A stretch of DNA of 64,000 nucleotides from Chryseobacterium gleum. Its GTDB lineage: Bacteria; Bacteroidota; Bacteroidia; Flavobacteriales; Flavobacteriaceae. The position numbers were made by a program, and so were the translations under genes. Below, in pieces: positions 1 through 8,743 of this stretch (position 1 is the stretch's first letter; every line of letters starts with the position of its first letter). The notes below the pieces were generated by a model that was not told where the DNA came from, made no database searches, and saw nothing but the letters and a program-made list of their open reading frames with translations. The stretch lies in contig CAMCVI010000001.1 of assembly GCA_945881885.1 (NCBI GenBank), positions 186,001 to 250,000 on the forward strand, given 5' to 3'.

Positions 1-561
1 TTTTCTAATAATGGAAGGTTTGTTTTTAAAGTAATATTCAAAATATCTTGCAGTATTGTTACTTCCAGTTGCAATAACGGCATCAAAATTTTCTAATTTA
101 CCTTCAACAAAAGTTATTTTTTCATTAAATCGATTGTCTAAAGCAATTAAATATTTGGTTAGAAATTTAATTAAATAATCGTCTTTACTTGATGTTTTAA
201 CCAAAACATTATTTCCTGAAATTAATACGGATAAAAAATCGTGAAAACCTACTAACGGTATATTTCCGGCTAATATTAAACCCACATTTTTAGTTTCTTT
301 TTCAGTAAAACTGTAAGCAGAAAGCCACTGATTTATGTTATTTTCAGTTAATGCTTCAGACCAACTTGAAATACTAAAATGAACATTATCAGGCGTAAAC
401 CAATTGTTATGCGATTGCGACAATGCGATTAAATCTATAAACGAGTTAAAAAACAAATCATTATATTTTACTTGCTCATTTTGTTGATTATTGTCAATAG
501 AAAACTGGCTTAAAAACTTTCCTAATTCAACAAAATTATTTTTTATTTCAATTTGTAACAT
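1..561 (-). CDS. Acyl-CoA reductase (LuxC-like), N-terminal part; gene runs off the window edge
   Basis: The reading frame is open from an ATG at 561 to the first base, giving the first 187 residues of a longer protein. The segment LILAGNIPLVGFHDF (about residues 95-109) followed by VLISGNNVLVKTSSKDD is the nucleotide-binding pattern of the aldehyde-dehydrogenase-like LuxC family, which reduces fatty acyl-CoA or acyl groups to aldehydes with NADPH. Bacteroidota carry stand-alone versions whose physiological substrate is not settled. The gene diverges from the ferredoxin gene at 697, a pairing I recall from other Flavobacteriaceae. The catalytic cysteine region would lie outside the window, so activity cannot be judged here. 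Confidence 0.8.
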   Translation of the reverse strand, partial: MLQIEIKNNFVELGKFLSQFSIDNNQQNEQVKYNDLFFNSFIDLIALSQSHNNWFTPDNVHFSISSWSEALTENNINQWLSAYSFTEKETKNVGLILAGNIPLVGFHDFLSVLISGNNVLVKTSSKDDYLIKFLTKYLIALDNRFNEKITFVEGKLENFDAVIATGSNNTARYFEYYFKNKPSIIRK

Positions 562-568
562 GTGTAAC

Positions 569-599
569 TTGTTTATATTTAGTTAACGTTGTATTTTTG
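569..599 (+). promoter_or_regulatory. Bacteroidota-type promoter for the ferredoxin gene
   Basis: TTG at 569-571 and TATTTTTG at 592-599 are separated by 20 bases. This fits the Bacteroidota primary sigma factor consensus of TTG, 19 to 21 bases, TAnnTTTG. The site leaves an untranslated leader of roughly 90 bases before the ATG at 697. Confidence 0.65.
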
Positions 600-696
600 C
601 ACAAAATTAATATAATATGTCGAAAGTCTAACGTCTTAAAGTAAAAAGATTTGCGGCATTTGACATTATGACTTTTCAACATTAAGACAAAATAAA

Positions 697-1047
697 ATGG
701 CAATTATAATAACAGACGAATGTATTAATTGTGGGGCTTGTGAACCAGAATGTCCAAATACAGCAATATATGAAGGTGCAGATGATTGGCGTTGGAAAGA
801 CGGTACCAAACTGTCAGGAAAAATAATTTTACCAGACGGAACAGAGATTGATGCAGATGCTGCACAAACTCCAGTTTCAGATGATTTATATTACATCGTA
901 CCAGGAAAGTGTACTGAATGTAAAGGATTTCATGACGAACCACAATGTGCGGCAGTTTGTCCGGTTGATTGTTGTGTGCCTGATAATAATCATGTAGAAA
1001 GTGAAGAAACACTTTTAAACAGACAAGCATTTATGCATAACGAATAA
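697..1047 (+). CDS. 4Fe-4S dicluster ferredoxin with internal insertion
   Basis: This 116-residue protein has two iron-sulfur cluster motifs. The first is C9-x2-C12-x2-C15-x3-C19-P near the N terminus. The second is C72-x2-C75-x8-C84-x3-C88-P, the longer spacing seen in YfhL/FdI-type dicluster ferredoxins. About 50 residues separate the motifs, including an unusual acidic stretch (residues 26-66) that is absent from minimal ferredoxins of 55-80 residues. It is a soluble electron carrier; its partner is not known. It diverges from the acyl-CoA reductase gene, so a redox link is possible but is inference. A weak terminator hairpin follows at 1055. Confidence 0.9.
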   Translation: MAIIITDECINCGACEPECPNTAIYEGADDWRWKDGTKLSGKIILPDGTEIDADAAQTPVSDDLYYIVPGKCTECKGFHDEPQCAAVCPVDCCVPDNNHVESEETLLNRQAFMHNE

Positions 1048-1054
1048 AATTCTC

Positions 1055-1075
1055 AAACACCAAAGTGGCGTTTTT
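1055..1075 (+). terminator. Probable terminator after the ferredoxin gene
   Basis: AAACACCA (1055-1062) can pair with TGGCGTTT (1066-1073) with one mismatch, and a T-run follows. It lies eight bases after the ferredoxin stop codon. Confidence 0.5.
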
Positions 1076-1142
1076 GATAGTTAAATAATAGTATAATAGA
1101 ACCGTTGTGAAGTCCTCCTCGGGAATTTAGAGGCTTAAAAAT

Positions 1143-2237
1143 ATGAAAGCAGGAATTGTAGGCTTACCAAACGTAGGAAAATCAACATTATTTAATTGTT
1201 TGTCTAACGCAAAAGCACAAAGTGCAAATTTTCCGTTTTGTACAATCGAACCAAATATTGGAGTAGTAAATGTTCCAGATCCAAGAATCAATCGGTTAGA
1301 AGAATTGGTAAAACCAGAACGCGTACAAATGGCTACTGTTGATATTGTTGATATTGCAGGTTTAGTCAAAGGTGCAAGTAAAGGTGAAGGATTAGGAAAT
1401 CAGTTTTTAGGAAATATTAGAGAATGTAATGCCATTATTCACGTGTTACGTTGTTTTGATAACGATAATATTGTTCACGTAGATGGAAATGTAAACCCAA
1501 TTCGTGATAAAGAAACTATCGATATCGAATTGCAATTAAAAGACTTAGAAACGGTTGAAAAACGTTTAGAGAAAGCCAATAAAGGTGCAAAAACTGGAAA
1601 TGCTGAAGCTAAAATTGAAAAAAGTATTTTAGATAAAATTAAAGAAGCTTTATTACAAGGAAAATCCGCAAGAACGGTTGAACCAAATGGAATTGAAGAA
1701 GCCGCTTTATATGATGCCTTTCAGTTAATTACAGCAAAACCTGTTTTATATGTTTGTAATGTGGATGAAGCTTCGGCAGTGAACGGAAACAAATATGTTG
1801 ATTTAGTTAGAGAATTAGTAAAAGATGAAGATGCAGAAGTAATCATACTTTCTGTAGGTGCAGAAGCCGATATTACTGAATTAGAAAGCTACGAAGAACG
1901 CCAGGTTTTTTTAGAAGATATGGGATTATCTGAGCCAGGTTCTGCGGTTTTAATTCGTGCGGCTTATAAATTATTAAACTTGCAAACGTATTTTACGGCT
2001 GGAGTTAAAGAAGTTAGAGCTTGGACAATCCAAGTTGGAGATACTGCACCACAAGCTGCAGGAGTAATTCATACCGATTTTGAAAAAGGATTTATACGCG
2101 CTGAAGTAATCGCTTTTGAAGATTATTCCAATTTCGGTACAGAAGCAAAATGTAAAGAAGCAGGAAAATTAAGAGTTGAAGGAAAAGAATACATCGTGAA
2201 AGATGGTGATGTGATGCATTTCCGTTTTAATGTGTAA
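1143..2237 (+). CDS. ychF: Redox-regulated P-loop ATPase YchF
   Basis: YchF (OLA1 family) is a universally conserved ribosome-associated member of the Obg-like GTPases that prefers ATP. The 364 residues match the usual 363. The P loop GLPNVGKST is at residues 7-15 and DIAG at 70-73 serves as the G3 motif. The G4 position reads NVDE (in YVCNVDEAS, near 208) rather than the NKxD of true GTPases, consistent with ATP preference. The TGS domain occupies roughly the last 85 residues (YFTAGVKEVRAWTIQ onward). The gene stands alone with a hairpin terminator at 2301. Its leader carries a small CCTC/GAGG hairpin (1117-1133). Confidence 0.96.
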   Translation: MKAGIVGLPNVGKSTLFNCLSNAKAQSANFPFCTIEPNIGVVNVPDPRINRLEELVKPERVQMATVDIVDIAGLVKGASKGEGLGNQFLGNIRECNAIIHVLRCFDNDNIVHVDGNVNPIRDKETIDIELQLKDLETVEKRLEKANKGAKTGNAEAKIEKSILDKIKEALLQGKSARTVEPNGIEEAALYDAFQLITAKPVLYVCNVDEASAVNGNKYVDLVRELVKDEDAEVIILSVGAEADITELESYEERQVFLEDMGLSEPGSAVLIRAAYKLLNLQTYFTAGVKEVRAWTIQVGDTAPQAAGVIHTDFEKGFIRAEVIAFEDYSNFGTEAKCKEAGKLRVEGKEYIVKDGDVMHFRFNV

Positions 2238-2241
2238 ATTT

Positions 2242-2422
2242 GAAAATAGAGAATAGAATACAGAAAATAGAGTATAGAGTATAGAGTATAGAATATAGGG
2301 AAAACCGTTTCAGAAATGTTACGGTTTTTTTATTGCCTAAAGTTTTCATTTGTATATAATAATAATTAAATTTAATTGAAGTTTTGAGTCTATTTTCTAT
2401 GTTCTATTTTCTATATTCTATA
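2242..2422. repeat. Heptamer-periodic inverted repeat element, locus A
   Basis: Eight consecutive 7-base units, all starting with GA and ending in A (GAAAATA, GAGAATA, GAATACA, GAGTATA three times, GAATATA), fill 2242-2297. The inverted counterpart, units TATTTTC, TATGTTC, TATTTTC and TATATTC, fills 2391-2418. The first four units of the left arm match the reverse complement of the right arm at 24 of 28 positions. The ychF terminator sits between the arms. No ORF covers the spacer between ychF and parE (2238-2508). Confidence 0.75.
2301..2332 (+). terminator. Rho-independent terminator of ychF
   Basis: AAAACCGT (2301-2308) pairs with ACGGTTTT (2321-2328) across a 12-base loop, followed by more T residues. 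It lies about 65 bases after the ychF stop codon, inside the heptamer element. Confidence 0.75.
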
Positions 2423-2508
2423 ACTGAAAACTTCTTAATAACTTCTTTAAAAACCATTTTTATTTTTTAATGAAATCATTTATCTTGCAACAAATACAAA
2501 ATCCGATT

Positions 2509-4371
2509 ATGCAAGACCAACAAGACCAATATAACGAAGATAATATACGTTCACTCGACTGGAAAGAGCATATTCGTATGCGTCCAGGGATGTATATTGG
2601 TAAGTTAGGGGATGGTTCCTCACCAGATGATGGTATTTATATTTTATTAAAAGAAGTACTCGATAACTGTATCGATGAATTTGTAATGGGAGCCGGAAAA
2701 GTAATTGAAGTTACTTTAAAAGATAAAATGATGACCGTACGCGATTATGGTCGTGGTATTCCGTTAGGAAAAGTAGTCGATGTAGTTTCTAAAATGAATA
2801 CCGGTGGAAAATACGATTCTAAGGCCTTTAAAAAATCTGTAGGTTTAAATGGAGTTGGAACCAAGGCAGTAAATGCTTTGTCTAATTATTTCCGTGTAGA
2901 ATCTGTTCGTGATAACCAACAAAAAGCCGCTGAATTTTCTGCAGGTAATTTAACACTTGAAGAAGATGTAATTGAATCAACTAAGCGTAAAGGAACAAAA
3001 GTTTCTTTCGTTGCTGACGAAGCCATTTTTAAAAATTACAAATATCGAAACGAGTATATCATTAAAATGCTCAAAAATTATTGTTATCTAAATACAGGTT
3101 TAACAATATATTATAACGGCGAAAAATATTTTTCAGATAATGGTTTAAAAGATTTATTAGAAGAAACCATTGCAGAAGAAGATATGGTGTATCCAATTAT
3201 TCACCTTTTAGGTGATGATATTGAAGTCGCCATCACGCACAGTAAAACCCAATATTCAGAAGAATATTATTCTTTTGTAAATGGACAAAACACCACGCAA
3301 GGTGGAACGCATTTAGGTGCATTCAGAGAAGCATTAGTAAAAACCATAAAAGAGTTTTACAACAAACCTTTTGAAGCGTCAGATATTCGTAAATCTATTG
3401 TTTCAGCAATTGTGGTTCGTGTAGAAGAACCTGTTTTTGAAAGTCAGACGAAAACCAAATTGGGTTCAACTGATATGGGACCAAATGCGCCTTCAGTTCG
3501 TACGTTTGTAAACGATTTTATGAAAACGAAGTTAGATAACTTTTTACATAAAAATCCAGAAGTTGCCGATGCTTTACTTCGTAAAATTCTTCAAGCCGAG
3601 CGCGAGCGTAAAGAATTATCTGGAATAAGAAAATTAGCGAAAGACAGAGCAAAGAAAGCCAACTTACACAATAAAAAATTACGCGATTGTAGAGTACATT
3701 TAACAGATTCTAAAAACCCAAGAAGTTTAGAAAGCACCCTTTTTATAACTGAGGGAGATTCGGCTTCGGGTTCGATTACTAAAAGTCGTGATGTAAACAC
3801 ACAAGCCGTATTTAGTTTACGTGGTAAGCCATTAAACTCTTACGGAATGAGTAAGAAAATTGTTTACGAAAATGAGGAATTCAATTTATTGCAAGCGGCA
3901 TTGAATATTGAAGAAAGTATGGAAGATTTGCGATACAATAATATCGTAATTGCTACCGATGCCGATGTCGATGGTATGCACATTCGTTTGTTGTTGATTA
4001 CGTTTTTCTTACAGTTTTTTCCTGAAATGATTAAAGAAGGTCATTTGTATATTTTACAAACACCATTATTCAGAATTCGAAATAAAAGAGAAACCATTTA
4101 TTGCTATTCGGAAGAAGAACGAAAAGCGGCTATGGAAAAATTAAAACCAAAACCAGAAATTACTCGATTTAAAGGATTAGGAGAAATTTCGCCAGATGAG
4201 TTTAAAAATTTCATTGGTGAAACCATTCGTCTCGATCCTGTAATGCTGGATAAAGCCACGTCTATTGAGAAATTATTAGAATTCTATATGGGTAAAAACA
4301 CACCCGACCGTCAAGAGTTTATCATTAACAACTTGAAGGTGGAATTAGATGTAGTGGAAGAGGAAGTTTAA
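2509..4371 (+). CDS. parE: DNA topoisomerase IV subunit B
   Basis: This is the ATPase subunit of the type IIA topoisomerase that unlinks daughter chromosomes. An upstream in-frame ATG at 2470 exists, but I choose 2509 ([12 protein letters not shown]) because conserved similarity in the family begins shortly after it; the protein is then 620 residues. With that numbering the GHKL ATPase has E49 and N53 in KEVLDN. The QTKTKLG motif with the transducer lysine is at 313-319, the TOPRIM motif EGDSASG at 415-421 and the metal-binding DADVDG at 484-489. Spacing to parC is 60 bases with a small hairpin (4396-4414), so the two subunits are probably co-transcribed. Confidence 0.95.
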   Translation: MQDQQDQYNEDNIRSLDWKEHIRMRPGMYIGKLGDGSSPDDGIYILLKEVLDNCIDEFVMGAGKVIEVTLKDKMMTVRDYGRGIPLGKVVDVVSKMNTGGKYDSKAFKKSVGLNGVGTKAVNALSNYFRVESVRDNQQKAAEFSAGNLTLEEDVIESTKRKGTKVSFVADEAIFKNYKYRNEYIIKMLKNYCYLNTGLTIYYNGEKYFSDNGLKDLLEETIAEEDMVYPIIHLLGDDIEVAITHSKTQYSEEYYSFVNGQNTTQGGTHLGAFREALVKTIKEFYNKPFEASDIRKSIVSAIVVRVEEPVFESQTKTKLGSTDMGPNAPSVRTFVNDFMKTKLDNFLHKNPEVADALLRKILQAERERKELSGIRKLAKDRAKKANLHNKKLRDCRVHLTDSKNPRSLESTLFITEGDSASGSITKSRDVNTQAVFSLRGKPLNSYGMSKKIVYENEEFNLLQAALNIEESMEDLRYNNIVIATDADVDGMHIRLLLITFFLQFFPEMIKEGHLYILQTPLFRIRNKRETIYCYSEEERKAAMEKLKPKPEITRFKGLGEISPDEFKNFIGETIRLDPVMLDKATSIEKLLEFYMGKNTPDRQEFIINNLKVELDVVEEEV

Positions 4372-4395
4372 AAGATAATAATAAACATACTGAAA

Positions 4396-4414
4396 CTCTG
4401 AAATTAATTCAGAG
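4396..4414 (+). promoter_or_regulatory. Hairpin in the parE-parC intergenic gap
   Basis: CTCTGAA (4396-4402) and TTCAGAG (4408-4414) form a perfect 7-base-pair stem with a 5-base loop. No T-run follows, so it is more likely an mRNA processing or attenuation structure than a terminator. The role is inferred from position only. Confidence 0.4.
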
Positions 4415-4431
4415 AAAATAAATTCAGATAA

Positions 4432-7167
4432 ATGAAAGACGAAGAAGAAAACATAAATCCAGAGGAAGAAAATACTGAAAATACGAATTCAGAGGAAAAT
4501 TCATTTGATGATAATCAAGAAGAAGAACTATCAGAAGAAATTATTGAAGTAGCTGCTAAAAACTTCGAAGGACAACATTTTTACGAAAACGACGAAAATC
4601 CAGAAGATACCATTACCAAAGTGACAGGAATGTACAAAGATTGGTTTTTGGACTACGCTTCGTATGTAATTTTAGAGCGTGCTGTTCCTGCGATTGAAGA
4701 TGGTTTTAAACCGGTTCAACGTCGTATAATGCATTCGTTAAAAGAGTTGGATGATGGTCGTTATAACAAAGTGGCAAATGTAGTTGGACATACCATGCAG
4801 TATCATCCACACGGAGATGCTAGTATTGGAGATGCTATGGTACAAATCGGACAGCGTGAATTGCTAATCGATTGTCAAGGAAACTGGGGAAATATTTTAA
4901 CTGGTGATAGTGCGGCTGCTTCTCGTTACATTGAAGCCCGTTTGTCAAAATTTGCTTTAGAAGTATTGTATTCTCCAAAAATTACAGATTGGGGCGTTTC
5001 TTACGATGGTCGTAGAGCTGAACCAAATAATTTACCTGTTAAATTTCCCTTATTATTAGCTTCAGGAGCCGAAGGAATTGCTGTTGGATTATCTACTAAA
5101 GTTTTACCACACAATTTTATCGAGTTAATTGACGCGTCTATAAAAATATTAAAAGGAAAACCATTTACCATTTATCCCGATTTTCAAACGGCTGGTATTG
5201 CAGATGTTTCAAATTACAATGACGGAATGCGTGGCGGTAGGGTGCGAGTGCGAGCTAAAATTTCGCAATTAGATAAGCAAACATTAGTCATTACTCAAAT
5301 TCCTTTTTCAACCAATACGTCAACGTTGATTGATAGTATTTTGAAAGCCAATGAAAAAGGAAAAATAAAAATTAAAAAGATTGAAGACAATACCGCTGCT
5401 GAGGTGGAAATATTAATTCATCTTTTTCCAGGTGTTTCACCTGATAAATCTATTGATGCGTTATATGCTTTCACGGCTTGTGAAACTTCTGTAGCGCCAT
5501 TAGGTTGTGTAATTGAAGACAATAAACCGCTTTTTGTTGGTGTTTCTCATATGTTGAAAATCTCAACAGAAAGAACTGTTGTGCTACTTCGAAAAGAATT
5601 AGAAATTCAGTTAGAAGAATTAAAAATGAAATGGCATTTTTCTACTTTAGAAAAAATCTTCATTCGTGAAGAAATGTACATTGATTTTAAATTGTATTCA
5701 GATAGAGAAACACTTTATGAATATTTATACAAACAATTTGAACCTTTCAAAAAGTCTTTTGTTCGTGAAATTGTAGATGAAGATTTACAGAAATTAACGC
5801 AAATACCAATGATTCGTATTACGCGTTTTGATTCGGATAAAGCAGACGATTTTATTGCGAAATTAGAAGATGAAATGAAAGAAGTGCAACATCATTTAGA
5901 TAATTTAATTGATTTTGCTATTGATTATTTCACACGACTTAAAGAAAAATACGGAAAAGGTAGAGAACGCCAAACCGAATTAAGAAGTTTTGATACAATT
6001 GAAGCTACTAAAGTAGTTTTACGTAATACCAAATTATACGTGAACAAAGAAGAAGGTTTCTTTGGAACAGGTTTAAAGAAAGACGAATACGTTGCCGATT
6101 GTTCCGATATTGATGATGTAATTGTTTTCCTAAGAGATGGAAGAATGATGATAGCCAAAGTAGACGATAAAAAGTTCGTAGGCAAAGACATTATTCATAT
6201 TGCAGTTTTCGATAAAAACGACAAACGTACCATTTATAATATGATTTATCGTGATGGTAAAAACGGTTCTACATTTATAAAACGTTTCAATGTTTCTGGT
6301 GTAACTCGTGATAAATTTTACGATTTAACACAAGAAAATATTGGCACGCAAGTCTTATATTTCTCTGCCAATCCTAATGGAGAAGCTGAGGTGGTAACTA
6401 TTTTACTGCGCCAAGTAGGAAGTGTTAAGAAACTGAAATGGGATCAAGATTTTTCAGACATTGCCATTAAAGGTCGTGCAAGTAAGGGAAATACGGTTAC
6501 AAAATATCCTATCAAGAAAATTGAATTAAAAGAAAAAGGCATTTCAACACTTCGACCAAGAAAAATTTGGTTTGATGACACTGTTCATCGTTTAAATGTA
6601 GATGGAAGAGGCGAGTTGTTAGGCGAATTCAAACCAAACGACAGAATACTTGTCGCCAATCAATCTGGGAAAATAAAAACCATTATTCCAGAATTGACTA
6701 CGCATTTTGATGAAGATATGATTGTAATGGAAAAATGGCATCCGAAAAAACCAATTTCTGCTATTTATTACGATGGGGAAAAAGACCGTTATTTTATCAA
6801 ACGTTTTTTAATAGAAAACGAAAACAAAGAAGAAATTTTTATAACTGAGCACGAAAAATCTCAATTAGAAATCATTTCAACAGATTGGTTGCCTATGGCT
6901 GAAATAGTTTATGCGAAAGTAAAAGGCATACAAAAAGACAATCAGATTGTAAATTTAGATGAGTTTATTGCAGTTAAAGGAATTAAAGCACTTGGAAATC
7001 AATTGACTACAGATAAAATTAAGCAGATTAATATATTAGAATCGTTACCGTATGAAGAGATTTTAGACGAACCAGAAGAAATTGTTTCTGAAGAGATTGA
7101 TTCTGAAGTTCAAGATTTCAATATTGAACCATATGGTGACGGACAAATAACGTTGAGTTTAGAGTAA
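4432..7167 (+). CDS. parC: DNA topoisomerase IV subunit A
   Basis: This is the DNA cleavage and rejoining subunit that pairs with the parE product. It has 911 residues. The catalytic tyrosine is Y166 in ASRYIEARL, and HPHGDASIGDAM (125-136) marks the winged-helix and quinolone-binding region. The last 250 or so residues form the variable C-terminal pinwheel. The first 60 residues are an acidic, low-complexity tail rich in Glu, Asp and Asn ahead of the conserved ITKVTGMYKDWFLDYASY block; such tails vary among Flavobacteriaceae. Topoisomerase IV identity rather than gyrase is inferred from the adjacent parE and the short degenerate C terminus. A strong hairpin terminator follows at 7179. Confidence 0.94.
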   Translation: MKDEEENINPEEENTENTNSEENSFDDNQEEELSEEIIEVAAKNFEGQHFYENDENPEDTITKVTGMYKDWFLDYASYVILERAVPAIEDGFKPVQRRIMHSLKELDDGRYNKVANVVGHTMQYHPHGDASIGDAMVQIGQRELLIDCQGNWGNILTGDSAAASRYIEARLSKFALEVLYSPKITDWGVSYDGRRAEPNNLPVKFPLLLASGAEGIAVGLSTKVLPHNFIELIDASIKILKGKPFTIYPDFQTAGIADVSNYNDGMRGGRVRVRAKISQLDKQTLVITQIPFSTNTSTLIDSILKANEKGKIKIKKIEDNTAAEVEILIHLFPGVSPDKSIDALYAFTACETSVAPLGCVIEDNKPLFVGVSHMLKISTERTVVLLRKELEIQLEELKMKWHFSTLEKIFIREEMYIDFKLYSDRETLYEYLYKQFEPFKKSFVREIVDEDLQKLTQIPMIRITRFDSDKADDFIAKLEDEMKEVQHHLDNLIDFAIDYFTRLKEKYGKGRERQTELRSFDTIEATKVVLRNTKLYVNKEEGFFGTGLKKDEYVADCSDIDDVIVFLRDGRMMIAKVDDKKFVGKDIIHIAVFDKNDKRTIYNMIYRDGKNGSTFIKRFNVSGVTRDKFYDLTQENIGTQVLYFSANPNGEAEVVTILLRQVGSVKKLKWDQDFSDIAIKGRASKGNTVTKYPIKKIELKEKGISTLRPRKIWFDDTVHRLNVDGRGELLGEFKPNDRILVANQSGKIKTIIPELTTHFDEDMIVMEKWHPKKPISAIYYDGEKDRYFIKRFLIENENKEEIFITEHEKSQLEIISTDWLPMAEIVYAKVKGIQKDNQIVNLDEFIAVKGIKALGNQLTTDKIKQINILESLPYEEILDEPEEIVSEEIDSEVQDFNIEPYGDGQITLSLE

Positions 7168-7178
7168 ATTTCAAATAC

Positions 7179-7215
7179 AACCTGACAAGTTTTCGAAAGC
7201 TGTCAGGTTTTTTTT
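7179..7215 (+). terminator. Terminator between parC and the convergent terC-like gene
   Basis: AACCTGACA (7179-7187) pairs perfectly with TGTCAGGTT (7201-7209), followed by an uninterrupted T-run to 7215. It serves parC; the opposite strand has only a weak T-run. Confidence 0.85.
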
Positions 7216-7218
7216 AGT

Positions 7219-8076
7219 CTAATTAGTTAAATCAGTATCTTCTAATTTTTCATCCATAATTTTACTGTTATATAAAATCACTGGTTTTTTGTTATTTTTC
7301 TTCATTTTTAAATTTAAAAATTCCACAAATAAAGAGAAGAAAATTGCGAAGTATAAATATCCTTTTGGAATACTATGAACCGTTTCGCCACCAAAGAATT
7401 TAAAGTTGGCTAAGTGCGATCCTTCTGCTAAAAGCATGACTCCAATTAAAATTAAGAACGATAATCCTAAAATTTGTATGGTAGGGTGATTGTTTACGAA
7501 TTTACTCACAGGACCCGCAAAAATCATCATAATAATAATTGAAATAATGATTGCCATAATCATAATTTCTATGGCACCCGCAGTTCCAAATCCTACTGGT
7601 GGTTCTGCAGCACTAACTAAACCAATAGCAGTTAAAATACTATCAAAAGAGAAAACAATATTTAATAAAGCAATTTGTAAAATAGCCGCACCCAATGTAT
7701 TACTCGCTTTTCCATTTGCACCTTCTTCTTCGCCTTCCAATTTATGATGAATTTCAGATACGGATTTGTATAATAAAAACAAGCCACCACCAAAAATAAT
7801 TAAGCTTTGTCCAGAAATACCTCCTGATAAAAATCCTAAATCAAAATCGTAGAATGATTTTTTTAAACTCATTACCCAAGTAATACCAAAAAGCAATACA
7901 ACTCGAAACGCCATAGCTAACAACAATCCAATTCTTCTGGCTTTTGGTTGGTCTTTTTCTTCTAGTTTACCAGAAACTATTGATAAAAACACAATGTTAT
8001 CAATACCAAGTATGATTTCTAAAAAAGTTAAAGTTAATAATGCTATCCAAGCATCTGGGTTGGTTAAAATTTCCAT
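7219..8076 (-). CDS. TerC family integral membrane protein
   Basis: This 285-residue protein has about seven hydrophobic segments and the signature EIILGIDNIVFLSIVSGKL near residues 20-38. Its acidic residues characterise the TerC/Alx family of metal-ion-linked membrane proteins (tellurite resistance and manganese export relatives). A short hydrophilic loop, HKLEGEEEGANGK, lies in the middle. The C terminus is charged and cytoplasmic. It stands alone, convergent to parC. Family membership is clear; the transported ion is not shown by the sequence. Confidence 0.9.
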   Translation of the reverse strand: MEILTNPDAWIALLTLTFLEIILGIDNIVFLSIVSGKLEEKDQPKARRIGLLLAMAFRVVLLFGITWVMSLKKSFYDFDLGFLSGGISGQSLIIFGGGLFLLYKSVSEIHHKLEGEEEGANGKASNTLGAAILQIALLNIVFSFDSILTAIGLVSAAEPPVGFGTAGAIEIMIMAIIISIIIMMIFAGPVSKFVNNHPTIQILGLSFLILIGVMLLAEGSHLANFKFFGGETVHSIPKGYLYFAIFFSLFVEFLNLKMKKNNKKPVILYNSKIMDEKLEDTDLTN

Positions 8077-8145
8077 GTAATTGTTATAGGTTATTAGAAT
8101 ATTGTTTGTTTTATGTAAAAACTTACTACTATTTTACGAAGAAAA

Positions 8146-8511
8146 TTACAATTTAGTTACAGAACCAAACTGTTTTTTTGCATCGCCAACAAAGGAATAT
8201 TCAAAATTATACTTTGAGTCTTTGGTATTTAGTATTTTAACGTGAACAGCTTTTTTTTCTGCTCTGTTTTTAGGTTTTACATTTTCTAAAATATATTCAC
8301 ATTCATTTATCCATCGGATAGAAAAAGTATCAATAATAGCATTGTAATTTTCAATTTGAATAGAATCATTTCTTTCAAATGAACTCGTTAGTTTTTTACC
8401 ATCAAAAGTGGTTTCTGAAGTGAATTTTCCAGTTTTAAAGTCTTTACAAGTTCTTTCTTGATTGTAACAAGAAACAAGTGTTAATGCAAATAATAGAAGT
8501 AATTTTTTCAT
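8146..8511 (-). CDS. Small lipoprotein of unknown function, Flavobacteriaceae-type
   Basis: These 121 residues begin with a short lipoprotein signal, MKKLLLLFALTLVSC, with the lipidated cysteine at C15. The rest is a small beta-rich domain with two further cysteines (C22, C50), including IRWINECEYIL. Relatives in Flavobacterium genomes have, as I recall, sometimes been labelled DNA topoisomerase IV, presumably by transfer from neighbouring genes; nothing in this sequence supports that label. It is the last gene of the murQ operon, three bases after the preceding small membrane gene. Function unknown. Confidence 0.8.
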   Translation of the reverse strand: MKKLLLLFALTLVSCYNQERTCKDFKTGKFTSETTFDGKKLTSSFERNDSIQIENYNAIIDTFSIRWINECEYILENVKPKNRAEKKAVHVKILNTKDSKYNFEYSFVGDAKKQFGSVTKL

Positions 8512-8514
8512 TTT

Positions 8515-8736
8515 TTATTTTTCAAACATGCTTTTCATTATTGTATTAATTCCTTTGAACATTAAATAAACAGAAAAACCACAAATTACAACCCCTAAAA
8601 TCGCAACATAAATAAATAAAGGATGTTTTTGGTTTTTAAAACTACTATTTAAAACAAACACACCCGCAAAAAGTGTAGGAAGCGAACCTAATAATATGCG
8701 AAGTCCTTTGTTTAAAATGGCTTTATTTACTGACAT
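8515..8736 (-). CDS. Small two-helix membrane protein (DUF6095-like)
   Basis: This 73-residue protein has two transmembrane segments (about residues 11-30 and 40-62) joined by a short polar turn, FKNQKHPLF. I recognise it as the small family found next to murQ in Flavobacteriaceae, probably DUF6095. It lies between murQ (7-base gap) and the lipoprotein gene (3-base gap), so the three are probably one transcript. No catalytic motif is visible. Confidence 0.7.
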   Translation of the reverse strand: MSVNKAILNKGLRILLGSLPTLFAGVFVLNSSFKNQKHPLFIYVAILGVVICGFSVYLMFKGINTIMKSMFEK

Positions 8737-8743
8737 GATTTAT

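Noticed and set aside
1081..1142. tRNA or riboswitch in the ychF leader
   Set aside because: The GC-rich CCTC/GAGG hairpin is too short and no cloverleaf or ligand-binding fold can be drawn in the 95-base gap.
2242..2422. CRISPR-like array
   Set aside because: The units are 7 bases, contiguous and inverted in the second half; there are no 20-40 base repeats with unique spacers and no cas genes in the window.
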